Shown here: positions 27,822-35,751 of the stretch, one piece after another
Layout: each line of letters begins with the position of its first letter
How positions within the stretch are numbered: the first letter of the stretch is position 1
NCBI RefSeq assembly: GCF_003432075.1
Contig: NZ_QWBU01000010.1
Span: 62,001 to 126,000 of the forward strand
From: Shinella sp. WSJ-2
GTDB lineage: Bacteria; Pseudomonadota; Alphaproteobacteria; Rhizobiales; Rhizobiaceae
Direction: 5' to 3'
DNA length: 64,000 nucleotides
Notes under the pieces: model-generated
Told to the model about the DNA's origin: nothing
Databases searched by the model: none
Seen by the model: only the letters and a program-made list of their open reading frames with translations
Position numbers and translations under genes: made by a program

Positions 27822-28253
27822 ATGACCGCACGCATGCTTCTTCTTTCCGCCCTCCTGTCCGTTGCCGCTATTTCCGGCGCTGCCGCCCAGGAGGCGTCAG
27901 CCGCCAAGGGACTGGACGTGGAGCTGAATGCGCTGGCGAGTTCGCAGAAGGGTTGCCTCTTCACCTTCGTCGCCGGCAATGGCCTGGCGCAGGATTTGTC
28001 CAAGGTTTCCTTCGAATTCGTGATCTTCAACGACAAGGGCACGGTCGAGCGCCTGGCGCTGCTCGACTTCCGCGACCTGCCGGCCGGCAAGTCCAAGGTG
28101 CGCCAGTTCGACGTGCCGGGCATCAAGTGCGAGGGCGTGAAGAACCTGCTGATCAACGATGCTCCGGTCTGCGAGGGCGCGGGTATCGGGAAGGGGCGTT
28201 GCATGGATGGCATCGTCACACGCAGCAAGGCGACGGTCGGCCTCGAAGGCTGA
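27822..28253 (+). CDS. Small secreted protein upstream of tonB
   Basis: A 143-residue protein with a Sec signal peptide (MTARMLLLSALLSVAAISGAAAQ). The mature part has four cysteines (KGCLF, GIKCEG, PVCEG, RCMDG). An upstream ATG at 27765 is possible but would put extra residues before the signal peptide, so I use 27822. I do not recognise the family; its place between the iron operator and tonB suggests a periplasmic role in iron or haem uptake. Confidence 0.7.
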   Translation: MTARMLLLSALLSVAAISGAAAQEASAAKGLDVELNALASSQKGCLFTFVAGNGLAQDLSKVSFEFVIFNDKGTVERLALLDFRDLPAGKSKVRQFDVPGIKCEGVKNLLINDAPVCEGAGIGKGRCMDGIVTRSKATVGLEG

Positions 28254-28308
28254 CACTCTCGGGCACGGGACCGTGCCGAATGGGTAAACGGAACGACGGG
28301 TGAGTACG

Positions 28309-29202
28309 ATGTCTGGTAGCAAGTGGCTTTGGGTCGGCGGCGGTGTTCTTTCCCTGCTGGCACACGCAACCGCGGCGGCCATCCTGACCATGTCGCCTGC
28401 GCCGGAAGAGGAGCAGGCCCTGATTGCCGGTGGCGTCGTTGCGGAAGTGGCGATGCTGGGCAATGGCGCGTTCGAGGCGGTTGAATCGGGTAATCCCGAG
28501 GATGCCATTCAGCCCGAGACGATCGAGCCTGATTTCACCGAGCCCGAGCCGCAGCAAGTGGCGGAAATCCAGCCGACCGAGATCCAGCCCGAGACGACCG
28601 AGATTGCGCCTGTCGATCCGGTCGTGGCCGAGCCGGTGCAGGAACTGATCGTGCCCTCCGCCGAGGTCGAGATCGCCGCCGTTCCGGTTCCCGAGATCAA
28701 GCCGGTGATCGAGCCGGAAGAGGAGATCAAGCCGGTTCCCGAGGTGAAGAAGGAAGAGCCGGTCAAGAAGGTCGAGCGCAAGAAGCCGAAGGAAAAACCG
28801 GTCAAGAAGGCCGGTGAGAAAGGCAAGGCCAAGCAGAACGCGACGCGCGGCGAGGTCGATGGCTCAGCCGATGTGAAGAGCGCGGCCGTCGGCGGCCAGA
28901 AGAAGGGCAATTCCTCATCGGCCGGCAATGCTGCCGTCAGCAACTATCCGGGCAAGGTGCGCAACAAGATCAACCGCGCCAAGAAGCGTGTTTCGGGCGG
29001 CGAGCGCGGCAGTGTGGTGGTGAGCTTCACCGTCAGCTCCGGCGGGCAGGCGAGCGGCATTCGCGTCGCACGCAGCTCCGGCAGCGCAGCGCTCGACCGG
29101 GCCGCCCTCGATTCGGTGCAGCGCGCAGCACCCTTTGCGAAGATTCCTGAGGCTGCCGGGCGCTCGTCCTGGGCGTTCAACGTGCCGATCGTCTTCAACT
29201 GA
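28309..29202 (+). CDS. tonB: TonB-family energy transducer
   Basis: About 297 residues. An N-terminal membrane anchor (WLWVGGGVLSLLAHATAAAIL) is followed by a long Pro/Glu/Lys-rich spacer (residues about 70-165) spanning the periplasm. The C-terminal TonB domain (about 205-297) contains YPGKVRNKINRAKKRVSG, GSVVVSFTVSSGGQ and ALDRAALDSVQRAAPFAKIP. It passes energy from ExbBD to outer-membrane receptors. A GTG at 28300 is an alternative start. Context indicates haem/siderophore uptake. Confidence 0.9.
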   Translation: MSGSKWLWVGGGVLSLLAHATAAAILTMSPAPEEEQALIAGGVVAEVAMLGNGAFEAVESGNPEDAIQPETIEPDFTEPEPQQVAEIQPTEIQPETTEIAPVDPVVAEPVQELIVPSAEVEIAAVPVPEIKPVIEPEEEIKPVPEVKKEEPVKKVERKKPKEKPVKKAGEKGKAKQNATRGEVDGSADVKSAAVGGQKKGNSSSAGNAAVSNYPGKVRNKINRAKKRVSGGERGSVVVSFTVSSGGQASGIRVARSSGSAALDRAALDSVQRAAPFAKIPEAAGRSSWAFNVPIVFN

Positions 29203-29210
29203 GGCCACCA

Positions 29211-29243
29211 TTCCCGCCTGGAACGATCAAGCGGGAATTTTTT
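29211..29243 (+). terminator. Rho-independent terminator of tonB
   Basis: TTCCCGC (29211-29217) pairs with GCGGGAA (29231-29237), followed by six T residues. Confidence 0.85.
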
Positions 29244-29254
29244 GCACGAAAATA

Positions 29255-29269
29255 TGACTTTATTGGTCA
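29255..29269. promoter_or_regulatory. Iron-responsive operator (RirA-type, TGA-N9-TCA)
   Basis: TGACTTTATTGGTCA fits TGA-N9-TCA exactly, and the outer TGAC/GTCA makes it a dyad. It lies in an AT-rich region 88 bases upstream of the DUF2325 gene. With the site at 27685 it suggests shared iron control. Confidence 0.65.
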
Positions 29270-29356
29270 TGTTTATACTTTACTCTGATAATCATGTTTT
29301 GTAGGTTGCAGCCGAACTGAGGCTCCGTCGATGCGGAGTGCCAAAGGGGAAGCTGC

Positions 29357-30007
29357 ATGAATGGAATGACGGCTGGCCGCATCGAAGCGGTCTTGAAAGC
29401 AGCGATTGCCGAGCGCGACCGGCGGATCGCCGATCTGGAGCGCCAGCTCAATGCGCTGAAGAAGCAGATGGCGGCGGCAGCGCAGGACGTGCCCGCGGCG
29501 ATGGCACCGGCCGTTCAGGCCGCAGCCTCCATCGAAGTGAAGCTGGCGCCAACGCCGCGCAGTGTCGAAGTCAGCAAAGTCAAGCGCCGGACCGGCGAAG
29601 CAGAGAGGAAGGCAATGCGCGAGAAGCACAGGCAGCAGCAGGCCCGCCGTGAGGCAGAAACCGACGACAAGGCCGATGCCAAGGCGGGGCTCGAAGGGCG
29701 CAGCTTCCTTTATGTCGGCGGCCGGGATTGCCAAGTGGCACATCTGCGCCAGATCGCCAGCTCCTATGGCGCCAACCTCATCCATCACGACGGCGGCCTT
29801 CGCGAGGCGGTTTCCCGCATCGACAACGTGCTGCCCTCGGTCGACTGCGTCTTCTGCCCCATCGACTGTATCAGCCATGATGCCTGCATCCGTGTGAAGA
29901 CGGGCTGCAAGAAGTGGGAAAAGGCCTTCGTGCCGCTGCGCAACGGCAGCAAGTCCTCCTTCGAGCGCGCCCTGCAGAGCATGAGCCAGGGAGAGACTGC
30001 GCAGTAA
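29357..30007 (+). CDS. DUF2325-domain protein
   Basis: A 216-residue protein. The N-terminal half is charged and probably coiled-coil (AAIAERDRRIADLERQLNAL; RKAMREKHRQQQARREAETD). The C-terminal half is a DUF2325-like domain (SFLYVGGRDCQVAHLRQIASSYG, FCPIDCISHDACIRVKTGCKKW) with five cysteines in ~30 residues, possibly a metal or redox site. Function unknown. It lies behind an iron operator and ahead of a haem monooxygenase gene. Confidence 0.8.
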   Translation: MNGMTAGRIEAVLKAAIAERDRRIADLERQLNALKKQMAAAAQDVPAAMAPAVQAAASIEVKLAPTPRSVEVSKVKRRTGEAERKAMREKHRQQQARREAETDDKADAKAGLEGRSFLYVGGRDCQVAHLRQIASSYGANLIHHDGGLREAVSRIDNVLPSVDCVFCPIDCISHDACIRVKTGCKKWEKAFVPLRNGSKSSFERALQSMSQGETAQ

Positions 30008-30030
30008 GTGACGAAAGACCCGAAGCCTTC

Positions 30031-30273
30031 ATGATGATCGGCCTGCACAAGCTGGCCGCGCAGAACGGCGACGGCCTGGTGCCGGAATTGTACGCCCTCC
30101 TGACCCGCCGTGCGGACATGCTGCAAAGCGAGAATGTCACGGAGTTTCCGCTGGCGAGCGCCCGCCAGCCGGCGCGGGCCGTGAGCTTCGAGAACACGCA
30201 TGGGCTTGAAGCGCGCAACGACAATGTCGTAGCCTTCCCGGCACCGCGCCTAATACGGCGGGATTCCGTCTAA
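30031..30273 (+). CDS. Small hypothetical protein in iron-linked operon
   Basis: An 80-residue frame from the ATG at 30031 (a second ATG follows at once). It starts MMIGLHKLAAQNGDGLVPEL and ends with VVAFPAPRLIRRDSV. No signal peptide, membrane segment or known motif is visible. It lies 23 bases after the DUF2325 gene and 15 bases before the haem monooxygenase gene in the same direction, which supports a real gene. The upstream part of the open frame overlaps the DUF2325 gene and is not used. Confidence 0.5.
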   Translation: MMIGLHKLAAQNGDGLVPELYALLTRRADMLQSENVTEFPLASARQPARAVSFENTHGLEARNDNVVAFPAPRLIRRDSV

Positions 30274-30288
30274 CCTCAGGGTCTTCCC

Positions 30289-30603
30289 ATGTTCTTCGCC
30301 ATGAACCGTTTCCGGATTGCCATCGGCCACGAAGAGGCTTTCGAGGCCATCTGGAAGGAGCGGGATTCAAGCCTGGCCAAAACGCCGGGCTTCCAGTCCT
30401 TTCACCTGCTGCGGGGCGATACCAATAGCGAAGAGGGCTTTACCCTCTTCGCTTCCCATTCGATCTGGGCGAGCAAGGACGATTTCGTCGCCTGGACGAA
30501 ATCGGAGAATTTTCGGCAGGCGCACAAGAATGCCGCCGACAACAGGGCCATTTATCTCGGCCCGCCGAAATTCGAAGGTTTCAGCGTCGTCGAAGGCGCC
30601 TGA
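30289..30603 (+). CDS. IsdG/HmuQ-like haem-degrading monooxygenase
   Basis: A 104-residue antibiotic-biosynthesis-monooxygenase-fold (ABM) protein. The Asn-Trp-His set typical of IsdG-type haem oxygenases is in place: N6, W69 and H79, with the same ten-residue Trp-His spacing as S. aureus IsdG. Related rhizobial proteins (HmuQ/HmuD of Bradyrhizobium) open haem to release iron. AGGG precedes the ATG. It would process haem imported by HmuTUV. Confidence 0.82.
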   Translation: MFFAMNRFRIAIGHEEAFEAIWKERDSSLAKTPGFQSFHLLRGDTNSEEGFTLFASHSIWASKDDFVAWTKSENFRQAHKNAADNRAIYLGPPKFEGFSVVEGA

Positions 30604-30611
30604 TCGGCTGT

Positions 30612-30977
30612 TCAGCCGTCTTTTTTCGGCAGGAACGGCGCGAGTGCGACCACCAGCCAGCCCGCCATCATGATCACGCCGCCCGTCGGTGCCGACATCG
30701 GAAAGAGCCCGTATCCCGTCGAATGGCGGAAGACGAGGTCGCCGGCGAACAGCGCCGTGCCGAGCGCCATGAGGAGCGCGGCGAAGGGCGCGGCACGCAT
30801 CGAGGGCCACGCGGCATAGAGCGCGATCAGCGCCGGCGCATGGGCAAGGCACATGGCCGACGCCCCGGCCATTAGGCGCGGATCGCTGCCATGGGAGGCC
30901 GCAGCCGCGGTGACGACGCCGGTCAGGCCCATCAGGCCGGCGACGAGAAGGCTGGCGGAGCGCAGCGAAAACGACAC
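30612..30977 (-). CDS. DUF423-family membrane protein
   Basis: A 121-residue protein with four hydrophobic helices. Family-typical sequence includes LMGLTGVVTAAAASHG and FRHSTGYGLFPMSAPTGGVIMMAGWL. I chose the GTG at 30975-30977 because AGGAAG lies just upstream; the longer frame overlaps the globin gene. Function unknown. It follows the globin gene by 8 bases and is convergent with the haem monooxygenase gene. Confidence 0.75.
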   Translation of the reverse strand: MSFSLRSASLLVAGLMGLTGVVTAAAASHGSDPRLMAGASAMCLAHAPALIALYAAWPSMRAAPFAALLMALGTALFAGDLVFRHSTGYGLFPMSAPTGGVIMMAGWLVVALAPFLPKKDG

Positions 30978-30985
30978 GAGGCTTC

Positions 30986-31402
30986 CTATTCCTGGTTCTG
31001 CATGTGGTGTGCGAGCCGCGTGACGGGCTCGAGAATGATTTTTCGCAGCCCTTCGCTCGGCACCGTCTCCTCCAGTGCCCGCACGAAGCAGAGCAGCCAT
31101 TCGTCGCGCTCGGCCGGGCCGATCGGCGCCGCGAAATGGCGGCGGCGCAGCATGGGGTGGCCGCGCTTTTCCGTGTAGAGCGGCGGGCCGCCGAGCCAGC
31201 CCGTCAGATATTCGTAGAGCTTTTCCTCGCTGCCGGAGAGGTTCGGTGGGTGGATGGCGCGGCAGCGCGCGGCTTCCGGCAATGTATCCATCAGCACGTA
31301 GAAGCGGTGCGTCAAGGCGCGTACGGCCACATCGCCGCCGACCGCCTCATAAAGCGTGATCGTCTCGCCCTCTCGGCTCTGGTTCTCGTTCGTATCCGTC
31401 AT
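30986..31402 (-). CDS. Group II truncated haemoglobin
   Basis: A 138-residue truncated globin. The glycine-rich start (TLYEAVGGDVAVRALTHRFY) is followed by LYEYLTGWLGGPPLYTEKRGHPMLRRRHFAAPIG, which holds the proximal His (RRRHF), and by DEWLLCF with the group-II Trp. Such globins bind O2 or NO and are linked to nitrosative or oxidative stress. The ATG at 31402 follows a weak site (AAGACCTTGAG). Confidence 0.88.
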   Translation of the reverse strand: MTDTNENQSREGETITLYEAVGGDVAVRALTHRFYVLMDTLPEAARCRAIHPPNLSGSEEKLYEYLTGWLGGPPLYTEKRGHPMLRRRHFAAPIGPAERDEWLLCFVRALEETVPSEGLRKIILEPVTRLAHHMQNQE

Positions 31403-31501
31403 ACTCAAGGTCTTAGCGCCGCGCTCCGCCGCAGGCAATGCCGCGCCCGTCCAGTGCGACGAAGCGTGTCAAATGCCGGGCTTTCAGCATATTGACAAGA
31501 A

Positions 31502-31515
31502 ACCGTCCAGACGGT
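31502..31515. promoter_or_regulatory. TetR operator
   Basis: ACCGTCCAGACGGT is a perfect 6+2+6 palindrome, 11 bases upstream of the TetR start codon. It is a natural site for autorepression by the adjacent regulator. Confidence 0.6.
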
Positions 31516-31526
31516 ATGTTTTTCTC

Positions 31527-32087
31527 ATGAGCCAGGCACATCACCGCAAGAAACACCCGGAAGCCGTCCGCCAGCAATTGCTGGAGGTCGCGGCGAAGCT
31601 GTCGCTGGAGAAGGGGCCGGGCAGCGTAACGCTCGACGCGGTCTCGCAGGCGGCAGGGGTCAGCAAGGGCGGGCTGCTGCATCACTTTCCCAACAAGCTT
31701 TCGCTGCTCGATGGCCTTTTTACCGATCTTACCGACAAGCTCGATCAGGCGCTGGCGGAGAAGATGCGCGACGATCCCGAGCCCAAGGGGCGCTTCACGC
31801 GCGCTTATATCGCGGTCTTCTTCCAGCCCGAGGGCATGGCGGACGGCGAAAAGTGGCAGGTGCTGACGATCGCGCTGATTTCCGAGCCGCATCTGCGCGA
31901 ACGCTGGCGACAATGGGTGGATCGCCACCTGCAGGAGAATATCGGCACGGATTCAGCGCTCGATGCCATGCTGGTGCGCTATGCGGTGGATGGTCTCTGG
32001 CTTGCCGACCTGCTCGGCTCGCCGACCATGGATGCCGCAACCCGCGCCGCGATGATGGACAGGCTGCTGGCGATCTCGCGCCTCTGA
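31527..32087 (+). CDS. TetR-family regulator of SMR exporter
   Basis: A 186-residue TetR protein with an N-terminal HTH (LLEVAAKLSLEKGPGSVTLDAVSQAAGVSKGGLLHHF, about residues 18-55). The C-terminal domain binds an unknown ligand. It is followed 37 bases later by a small multidrug resistance gene in the same direction, the usual arrangement of a drug-responsive repressor and its exporter. The ATG at 31527 follows the palindromic operator directly. Confidence 0.85.
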   Translation: MSQAHHRKKHPEAVRQQLLEVAAKLSLEKGPGSVTLDAVSQAAGVSKGGLLHHFPNKLSLLDGLFTDLTDKLDQALAEKMRDDPEPKGRFTRAYIAVFFQPEGMADGEKWQVLTIALISEPHLRERWRQWVDRHLQENIGTDSALDAMLVRYAVDGLWLADLLGSPTMDAATRAAMMDRLLAISRL

Positions 32088-32124
32088 TTGGATTTTTGAG
32101 GCGCGCCGCGCCGGAGACAGACCC

Positions 32125-32466
32125 ATGAACCTCACCGTTGTCTATGCCGTCCTCGTTGTCGCCATCGTCTTCGAAGTGCTCGGCACCTCCGCCATGCAGG
32201 CGGCCCAGCATTTTACGCGTGTCGTGCCGACGACCATGATGGTCGTCTGCTATGCCGTCGCCTTCTTCTTCCTGTCGTGGAGCCTGCGGTATGTGCCGGT
32301 CGGTATCGCCTATGCGATCTGGAGCGGCCTCGGCATCGTTCTGATCTCGGCCGTCGGTTACTTCGTCTTTGGGCAGAAGCTCGATTTCGCCGCCATCACC
32401 GGTCTCGGGCTGATCATTGCTGGCGTTCTTGTGCTGAACCTTTTCTCCAAGTCGACATTTCATTGA
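32125..32466 (+). CDS. Small multidrug resistance (SMR) efflux protein, EmrE-like
   Basis: A 113-residue protein with four membrane helices. The membrane-embedded Glu essential for proton/drug exchange is present (VFEVLGTSAM, E17), and YVPVGIAYAIWSGLGIVLI is the family signature. It works as a dimer to export quaternary cationic compounds. GGAGACAG precedes the ATG. Confidence 0.9.
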   Translation: MNLTVVYAVLVVAIVFEVLGTSAMQAAQHFTRVVPTTMMVVCYAVAFFFLSWSLRYVPVGIAYAIWSGLGIVLISAVGYFVFGQKLDFAAITGLGLIIAGVLVLNLFSKSTFH

Positions 32467-32488
32467 AAGAGGCTGGAATCGAAACGAA

Positions 32489-32509
32489 CCCCGCTTGCCA
32501 AAAGCGGGG
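32489..32509 (+). terminator. Hairpin after SMR gene
   Basis: CCCCGCTT (32489-32496) pairs with AAGCGGGG (32502-32509) around a five-base loop. The T tract is weak, so termination is probable but not certain. Confidence 0.55.
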
Positions 32510-32533
32510 CCGGGCCTTATCGATTCCGCCGAA

Positions 32534-32549
32534 TTGAAACCGCTTTCAA
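32534..32549. promoter_or_regulatory. LacI-type operator upstream of ThuA-like gene
   Basis: TTGAAACCGCTTTCAA is a near-perfect dyad (7 of 8 paired positions) with the central CG step of LacI-family sites. It lies 28 bases before the ThuA-like start codon. The LacI-family gene at 34416-35432 is the obvious candidate regulator. Confidence 0.6.
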
Positions 32550-32576
32550 TTTCACGGCTTCGAGAGGTAAAGACCC

Positions 32577-33362
32577 ATGGCAATCCGCACCATCGTATGG
32601 GGTGAGAACATCCACGAGCAGACGAACGAGATCGTCCGCTCGATCTATCCGAACGGCATGCACAACACGATCGCCGACGCGCTCAACAAGGATGCTGCGA
32701 TCTCAGCGACGACCGCGACGCTCCAGGAGCCGGAACACGGCCTGCCGGAAGCGCGCCTCGCCGAGACCGACGTACTGCTCTGGTGGGGTCACAAGGACCA
32801 CGGCGCCGTCGATGATGCGGTGGTCGAGCGCGTCGCCAAGCGCGTCTGGGAAGGGATGGGCCTTCTCGTCCTGCATTCCGGCCATTTCTCGAAAATCTTC
32901 AAGCGGCTGATGGGCACACCCTGCGCGCTGAAATGGCGCGAGGCCGGCGAGCGCGAGCGTCTGTGGAACATCAATCCGCGCCACCCCATCACCGAAGGTC
33001 TCGGCGACAATTTCGTTCTCGAAAACGAGGAAATGTACGGCGAGCAATTTTCCGTTCCCGAACCGCTGGAGACGGTTTTCATCTCGTGGTTTGCAGGCGG
33101 CGAGGTGTTCCGTTCGGGCCTGACCTGGCGGCGTGGTGCGGGCAACATCTTCTACTTCCGTCCTGGCCACGAGACCTATCCGACCTATCACGATGCCAAT
33201 GTGCAGAAGGTGCTGGTCAACGGCGTGAAATGGGCCTTCAACCCGCAGGGCACCTATGCCGCGATCCACGATGCACCGAACGTGCCGGTCGAACAGGCGC
33301 TGGAGCCGATCGTCGAGCGCGGCCCGCGACTCCATCAGGCCGGCGAAGCCGGGTATCGCTGA
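32577..33362 (+). CDS. ThuA-domain protein
   Basis: A 261-residue ThuA-like protein (glutamine-amidotransferase-like fold). Family stretches are [52 protein letters not shown] and [15 protein letters not shown]. ThuA in S. meliloti acts with ThuB in trehalose/sucrose use through 3-keto sugars, but no trehalose transporter is present here, so the sugar is unknown. GAGAGGTAAAG precedes the ATG. The dehydrogenase gene follows after 7 bases. Confidence 0.82.
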   Translation: MAIRTIVWGENIHEQTNEIVRSIYPNGMHNTIADALNKDAAISATTATLQEPEHGLPEARLAETDVLLWWGHKDHGAVDDAVVERVAKRVWEGMGLLVLHSGHFSKIFKRLMGTPCALKWREAGERERLWNINPRHPITEGLGDNFVLENEEMYGEQFSVPEPLETVFISWFAGGEVFRSGLTWRRGAGNIFYFRPGHETYPTYHDANVQKVLVNGVKWAFNPQGTYAAIHDAPNVPVEQALEPIVERGPRLHQAGEAGYR

Positions 33363-33369
33363 GGTTTCC

Positions 33370-34413
33370 ATGCGTCTTCTCGTTCTTGGAACCGGCGGCA
33401 TGGCCAACAGCCATGCCCAGCATTTTTCCGCAATCGATGGCGTCGAACTGGTCGGCGCGGTCGATGTGGACCCGTCGCGCGCGAAAGCCTTTGCCGAAAC
33501 GCACGGCATTCCCAATGTCTTCACATCGCTGGAAGAGGCGATCGCCTGGGGCGATTTCGACGCAGCGACCAATGTGACGCCCGATCGCGCGCATCATCCG
33601 ACGACACTGGCGCTGCTGGCGGCGGGCAAGCACGTCATGTGCGAGAAGCCGCTGGCGGAAAATTACGCCAAGGCCGACGAGATGGCGCGGGCGGCGGAAG
33701 CCTCCAGCCTCGTCACCATTGTGAACCTCACCTATCGCAACGTCGCGCCCTTGCAGAAGGCACGCGAAATGGTGCTGGCGGGCGAAATCGGCCGCGTGCG
33801 CCATGTCGAGGCGTCCTACTTGCAGAGTTGGCTCGTCTCCAAGGCCTGGGGCAACTGGGCGACGGAAAGCCAATGGCTCTGGCGGCTCTCCACCCGGCAC
33901 GGCTCGAACGGCGTGCTGGGCGATGTCGGCATCCACATTCTCGATTTTGCCAGCTATGGTGCGGGCAGCGATGTGGAGCATGTCTTCGCCCGGCTGAAGG
34001 CCTTCGACAAGGCGCCGGACAACCGCATCGGCGAGTACGATCTCGACGCCAATGACAGCTTCACCATGACCGTCGATTTCGCCAATGGCGCGCTCGGCGT
34101 CATCCATTCCAGCCGCTGGGCGACCGGTCATCTCAACGAGCTTCGCCTGCGCATGCATGGCGACAAGGGCGCGCTGGAGGTGATCCATTCGACGGAGGGA
34201 TCACAGCTGCGCGGTTGCCTGGGCGAGGATGTGGAAAAAGCCGTTTGGCGCGATCTCGATGCCGGCACGGTGCCGACGAACTACCAGCGCTTTGCGGCCG
34301 CCGTAGCCGCCGGGAAACAAGTCGAACCCGGCTTCCGCCATGCGGCGGAGCTGCAAAAGATCCTCGATCTCGCCATCGAGACCGAGAAGGAGCGCCGGGA
34401 AATGAAGGTCTGA
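33370..34413 (+). CDS. Gfo/Idh/MocA-family oxidoreductase (ThuB-like)
   Basis: A 347-residue NAD(P)-dependent sugar dehydrogenase. The N-terminal Rossmann motif is VLGTGGMANSHAQ, and the family's EKP motif is CEKPLAENYAK (about residue 93). The C-terminal domain contains GVLGDVGIHILDFASYG. The ATG at 33370 is 7 bases after the ThuA-like stop, so the two act together, presumably on the same 3-keto or related sugar. Convergent with the LacI regulator. Confidence 0.85.
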   Translation: MRLLVLGTGGMANSHAQHFSAIDGVELVGAVDVDPSRAKAFAETHGIPNVFTSLEEAIAWGDFDAATNVTPDRAHHPTTLALLAAGKHVMCEKPLAENYAKADEMARAAEASSLVTIVNLTYRNVAPLQKAREMVLAGEIGRVRHVEASYLQSWLVSKAWGNWATESQWLWRLSTRHGSNGVLGDVGIHILDFASYGAGSDVEHVFARLKAFDKAPDNRIGEYDLDANDSFTMTVDFANGALGVIHSSRWATGHLNELRLRMHGDKGALEVIHSTEGSQLRGCLGEDVEKAVWRDLDAGTVPTNYQRFAAAVAAGKQVEPGFRHAAELQKILDLAIETEKERREMKV

Positions 34414-34415
34414 GA

Positions 34416-35432
34416 TCAGCCCGGAGCCGGGCCTGTCGAGCCGCGGATGATGAACTCGACGGGCCAGACCTCCTGCACGGTCTCGACCGCTTTCCCCCGC
34501 AACAGCTGCAAGACCATGTCGCCGATCCGCTCGCCCGCCGCGCGGATCGGCGATTGCGTCGTGGTGACACCGGGCACGAGATTGTCGGGGCTCAGATAGG
34601 GGAACACATCGTCATGGGCGATGAGCGAGACGTCGTGCCCGACGGTCAGTCCCGCAATGCGGATCGCCCGCATGGCGCCGAGCGCCGACATCATCGAGCC
34701 TGCAATGACCGCCGTGGGCGGGGCGGGCAGACTGAGAAAGGCATGCATCAGCCGGAAGCCGGTTTCATCCGTGAATTCGCCGTGGCCTGTCAGATCGGGA
34801 TCGAACGGTAGGCCGCAGGCGGCAAGCGCCGCGCGAAAACCGTCGTTCCGGTCGCGCGCATAGGTGCTGATGGTGTCGCCGTTGATCAGCGCGATGCGGC
34901 GGTGGCCAAGACCGGCAAGATGGCGGGTCGCCGTCTCGATGGCGCCGAAATTGTCGATGTCGAGAAAGGCGAAGGGTTTTTTGGCCTCACTGCGTCCGTG
35001 CACGACGAAGGGCAGGCCGAGGGTTTGCAAAAGCGTTATGCGGGCATCCGTGCAGGCGGGCGTATGCACGATGACGGCGTCCACGCGTTTGCTGGCCGCA
35101 AGCCTTCGATAGGCGGCGGCCTCGTCCTCTTCCGTCTCGACGGTCGAGACGAGAATGTCGATGCCGTCCCGCTGGAGCCGTGTCGAAAGGCCGCCCATGA
35201 ATTCGCTGGAATGCGGCCCGAACCGCCCGCCGCCCTGAAAAACGATGCCGATCGCGCCGGCCCGGCCGGTTGCCAATCGCTGGGCGCTGATATTCGGCCG
35301 GTAGCCCAGCCGCTCAGCGGCTTCCAGCACGCGCGCCCGCGTCTCGGGCTTGACCTCCGGATATCCGCTCATCGCACGGCTAACCGTCGTTTGAGACAGG
35401 CCGATGCGGGCGGCAAATTCCTTGAGATTCAT
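34416..35432 (-). CDS. LacI-family transcriptional regulator
   Basis: A 338-residue LacI protein. The HTH starts MNLKEFAARIGLSQTTVSRAMSGYPEVKPETRARV and is followed by the hinge helix (AQRLATGRAGAIGIVF). The sugar-binding domain covers the rest. Convergent with the ThuA/dehydrogenase pair, whose promoter has a LacI-type operator. Confidence 0.87.
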   Translation of the reverse strand: MNLKEFAARIGLSQTTVSRAMSGYPEVKPETRARVLEAAERLGYRPNISAQRLATGRAGAIGIVFQGGGRFGPHSSEFMGGLSTRLQRDGIDILVSTVETEEDEAAAYRRLAASKRVDAVIVHTPACTDARITLLQTLGLPFVVHGRSEAKKPFAFLDIDNFGAIETATRHLAGLGHRRIALINGDTISTYARDRNDGFRAALAACGLPFDPDLTGHGEFTDETGFRLMHAFLSLPAPPTAVIAGSMMSALGAMRAIRIAGLTVGHDVSLIAHDDVFPYLSPDNLVPGVTTTQSPIRAAGERIGDMVLQLLRGKAVETVQEVWPVEFIIRGSTGPAPG

Positions 35433-35594
35433 CCTTCGTCCTTAGCGGTCGGTTCCCGGCCTTTATGAACCGTTGGTGTCGGAGCGGCAAGCGAAGGGAA
35501 GAGGGTGCAAATCTTGATGTGAAGGACGCAAGGTTTTCTCAAATCGCGACAGAGTTGCATAGTCCCGCTTGTATTCTCAATTTAACACGCTAAG

Positions 35595-35609
35595 ATTAAT
35601 ATTATTAAT
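35595..35609. promoter_or_regulatory. AT-rich palindrome upstream of glycosyltransferase gene
   Basis: ATTAATATTATTAAT is a perfect 7+1+7 palindrome inside an AT-rich stretch (about 35570-35630). The surrounding 319-base gap (35433-35751) holds no gene I can support; it looks like a double promoter region for the LacI and glycosyltransferase genes. Confidence 0.4.
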
Positions 35610-35751
35610 GATTAAGTTGTGTTTCCTGGCCGTATTCTACCCTGTGCTCATACGGACTTGAGACGGGCGGGCAAGATTGTGCCTGCGGCATGACATCACT
35701 TTCTGGGCGGACAGGCGCGGAAAGTTTTGCGACCATATTCGGGGGAAGACC

